Assembly: GCA_937873155.1 (NCBI GenBank)
Contig: CALMVZ010000013.1
Location: 1 to 64,000 of the forward strand
Reading direction: 5' to 3'
Length of the DNA stretch: 64,000 nt
DNA from: an uncultured Bacteroidota bacterium
Lineage (GTDB): Bacteria > Bacteroidota > Bacteroidia > B-17B0 > Aurantibacillaceae
Shown one piece after another: positions 62,601-64,000 of the stretch. Numbering within the stretch: the first letter of the stretch is position 1; the number at the start of each line of letters is the position of its first letter. The notes under the pieces are model-generated. The model worked only from the letters and a program-made list of their open reading frames with translations. It was not told the DNA's origin and made no database searches. The position numbers and the translations under genes are program-made.

Positions 62601-62842
62601 TTCGCATCACCAAAGAAATCTCTCTCGTAAGCCATGACGCCAAGACGGTTGTATAGTTTTGATCGTTTGCTTTTATCTTTTTCAAGCTCCTTTTCATGTT
62701 TTTTCATGAAAGCAACTATCAATTCATCTTTTACATCTTCAGCATCTAATTTAGAAACGAAAGTCTCGAACGTCTTATCAAAATTCTGGGAATAGGAGAG
62801 TAGTGAAGAAATTAAAAGTATGAAAATGAAAAAACGTTTCAT
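59693..62842 (-). CDS. TPR-CHAT protease (caspase-like)
   Basis: 1049 residues. Signal peptide (about 1-18, FFIFILLISSLLSYSQ). About 13-15 TPRs of the 42-residue kinesin-light-chain type fill residues 60-540 (YANCIHNLASLYSRMKKNKEAEEYSKKAL, and related). A linker leads to a CHAT domain (about 720-1045) with catalytic His883 in LHIATHGFF and Cys960 in VVLSACETGLG; both residues of the caspase/separase dyad are present. The signal peptide places it outside the cytosol, unlike CRISPR-associated TPR-CHAT proteases. No partner gene recognisable next to it. Cut sites and activator unknown. Confidence 0.92.
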   Translation of the reverse strand: MKRFFIFILLISSLLSYSQNFDKTFETFVSKLDAEDVKDELIVAFMKKHEKELEKDKSKRSKLYNRLGVMAYERDFFGDAKEYYVQAFNDGYASGDTIAWGFAQYNLAYMYNHIGYYPQAEQMFVQALPIMARVYGAGSEDYTKMYRVLAQMYVEMGNYKYAKPMNDAIMYYFKTLRGEKDREYLIALNTDAQIAQGMGDYNKAIEIFNSLLKTHASLRPMDTTDYITTLNNTAEAYRQTGNYDVALKLLNKGLNLSAKYKNADKLSTATIYNNSGLCYKAMGNYKRAEICYDSCMYIYRSLDLGGNPDYTNSLNNKAEMYRILGRYQQATDLLSEVLIIRKNTSGEDHFTYANGLTNVALLYTDQYRYEEAEPYLVKAEKIYKATLGEDHQFYANCIHNLASLYSRMKKNKEAEEYSKKALELMKKAVGEEHERYAYFLSGLGNIYERTGQYEKAIPYFEQANGIVKKKFGEKHTAYIDGVFSLGSLYWSMKNYKKAKELYYWALQAYKDQFDNFFVTMSEREQFSYYGTIADRFETFNSFIFDYADKFPKENNTELFSTCFNYQMFIKSLLLNNNVSSRREILNSKDTVLVNLYNDWLNTKQVLSSRYRELINDDNMWSISDLELRADKLEQQLKSKTTLFSPGKVVTFADLKNKLQPNEAAINIIRAQKAGTDTNYVVEYAAFIITKNSSAPILTKITKSKDFETTFAQEYSDNIENRKTDKISYDRFWKQIASNLNGITKVYISPDGVYNQVNLYTLQNPATSKYVLDEIDLCVLPNLNYMMQKQSVNASKTAELFGYPDYEFDFAKQKKMEKLKQAVAVNRFGFSELPPLPGTKTEVDNISNSLQANAWKINKFIEEKASEEQLKKVNSPKVLHIATHGFFLKDVYDNEDETILGFEASKLKSNPLLRSGIMMAGASVVARDTLATEFEQDGIFTAYEASLLNLANTDLVVLSACETGLGVDINNQGVFGLQRAFYIAGAKNLIMSLWVVDDDATQILMSEFYKEWALNPAKENISKSFKKAQAEVRKKYPHPYYWGAFTILGN

Positions 62843-62843
62843 T

Positions 62844-63836
62844 CTATTGATGAATTACAGATTCATATTTTTCTGGAACAGCATCTAAAGTATCAAGAAC
62901 TTGACTAAGCGAATCACAAGTTACGAGGATCATGCGTGTATCTTTAAAATGTGGAATGCCTTTGAAATAATTCGTGTAGTGCGGACGCATTTCTAACATG
63001 CCTAAACGCTCGCCTTTCCATTCAACTGATTTCAGTAAATGAGTTTTACAAACTTCAACCCGGTTCTGCAAAGTAGGGGCAGGTAAATGTTCGCCTGTTT
63101 TAAAGAAATGTTTTATTTCGTTAAAGATCCATGGATAACCAATACTTGCACGGCCGATCATGATCCCGTCGATACCGTATTTATTTCTGTATTCTAGTGC
63201 TTTCTCAGGAGAATCAATATCGCCATTCCCAAAAATCGGAATTTTAATTCTTGGATTATTCTTTACTTCCGCGATATGTTCCCATCTTGCAGAGCCTTTG
63301 TACATTTGTGAACGCGTCCTTCCGTGAATGGTGAGAGCTTTAATGCCAACATCCTGTAACTTTTCCGCTACTTCCATAATGTTGATCATGTTATCATCCC
63401 AGCCTAAACGCGTTTTAACAGTAACAGGAAGATTAGTTGATCTCACTACAGCTTTCGTTAAACGCACCATTAAGTCAACATCTTTTAAAACACCCGCACC
63501 TGCACCTTTGCAAACTACTTTTTTAACCGGACAACCAAAATTGATATCAAGAAGATCAGGATTTGTTGCGTCAACAATTTTTGCTGATAAAGACATTGCT
63601 TCTTCATCACCGCCAAAGATTTGAATGCCTATGGGTTTTTCATAATCGAAGATGTCGAGTTTCTTCTTGCTTTTCATCGCATCGCGGATCAAACCTTCGC
63701 TGCTGATAAATTCGGTGTACATCAGATCGGCGCCGTATTTTTTACAAACATAACGGAACGGCGGATCACTTACGTCCTCCATTGGAGCAAGCAAAAGAGG
63801 GAATTCCCCCAACTCAATATTTGCAATTTTAACCAA
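62844..63836 (-). CDS. dusB: tRNA-dihydrouridine synthase, DusB-like
   Basis: About 330 residues from a TTG at 63836 giving MVKIANIELGEFPLLLAPMEDVSD, the usual start of this family; the longer frame from an ATG at 63866 adds ten residues unlike it. TIM barrel with FMN: PLLLAPMEDVSDPPFR, GIQIFGGDEEAMS, DINFGCPVKK with catalytic Cys, GAGAGVLKDVDLMVRLTKAV, VTVKTRLGWD, TIHGRTRSQMYKG and FGNGDIDSPEKAL. Reduces uridine to dihydrouridine in tRNA. One base separates its stop from the CHAT gene's start, so the two are co-transcribed. Confidence 0.93.
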   Translation of the reverse strand: MVKIANIELGEFPLLLAPMEDVSDPPFRYVCKKYGADLMYTEFISSEGLIRDAMKSKKKLDIFDYEKPIGIQIFGGDEEAMSLSAKIVDATNPDLLDINFGCPVKKVVCKGAGAGVLKDVDLMVRLTKAVVRSTNLPVTVKTRLGWDDNMINIMEVAEKLQDVGIKALTIHGRTRSQMYKGSARWEHIAEVKNNPRIKIPIFGNGDIDSPEKALEYRNKYGIDGIMIGRASIGYPWIFNEIKHFFKTGEHLPAPTLQNRVEVCKTHLLKSVEWKGERLGMLEMRPHYTNYFKGIPHFKDTRMILVTCDSLSQVLDTLDAVPEKYESVIHQ

Positions 63837-64000
63837 GCCGTAAAGGTACGAAAAATGCAGTCCCAATGGCTATCGGGATCACAGATTTAAACAGATAATC
63901 AGTTAGATATGAGGGCTTTAAATGGTTAAATCCGGGTTAATTGGCAAAATCTGCGGCTAATATATGTTAAACCGTTGTGGAAATTAAGCTTCATTAACAT

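Noticed and set aside
59693-62842. Assigning the TPR-CHAT gene to a CRISPR type III-E or gasdermin defence locus
   Set aside because: No Cas gene, gasdermin or other effector is adjacent, and the protein has a signal peptide; only the protease domain is shared.

Overview
The window is chromosomal DNA of a low-GC member of the Bacteroidota (class Bacteroidia; I cannot place it lower). Evidence is the type IX secretion and gliding-type surface machinery (PorP/SprF protein, PorE-like OmpA protein, a giant adhesin with a gliding-motility-associated C-terminus), a TonB-dependent receptor with an N-terminal carboxypeptidase-like domain, DUF5686, DUF4159 and DUF6799 proteins, LytTR signalling, and repeated promoter elements of the Bacteroidota form TAnnTTTG. 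No rRNA, tRNA, CRISPR array or intact insertion sequence was seen.

Layout. 0-1.5 kb: a truncated phage-type ORF6N remnant and a PA0069-type radical SAM gene. 1.5-7.6 kb: a minus-strand run encoding a sensor kinase, a LytTR regulator and a complete TolC/HlyD/MacB-like export system, with a 21-nt-spaced direct repeat that looks like the regulator's operator in front of tolC. 7.6-13 kb: thiolase, His-rich secreted protein, PaaI thioesterase, cobalamin adenosyltransferase, TonB-dependent receptor. 13.2-17.7 kb: an 881-aa surface protein, two short tandem SSB paralogs, and a small gene preceded by a nonsense-interrupted copy of itself. 17.7-25.7 kb: five overlapping or abutting genes for membrane proteins that all end in the linker helix normally fused to a SpoIIE-type phosphatase, but with no phosphatase, divergent from an XRE/S24 regulator with paired operators. 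25.7-26.2 kb: a GIY-YIG gene bracketed by a 29-bp perfect inverted repeat. 26.2-29.5 kb: DUF502, a TPP riboswitch with its own terminator in front of an apparently thiamine-unrelated secreted protein, a deoxyhypusine-synthase-like enzyme and a 47-aa membrane protein. 29.5-46.6 kb: porin, patatin, then a type IX-linked surface cassette whose 3460-aa adhesin carries 34 modules of about 73 residues. 46.8-64 kb: mutL, two rhomboid proteases, lipoprotein/surface biogenesis genes, an M16 peptidase pair, an SMR transporter, a thioester-reductase-like SDR, a CHAT-TPR protease and a DusB-like tRNA dihydrouridine synthase.

Best candidates for undescribed biology are the phosphatase-less tail operon with its S24 regulator, the GIY-YIG palindrome cassette, and the TPP riboswitch attached to a DUF6799 protein. 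All function calls rest on reading motifs by eye; no database search was run.
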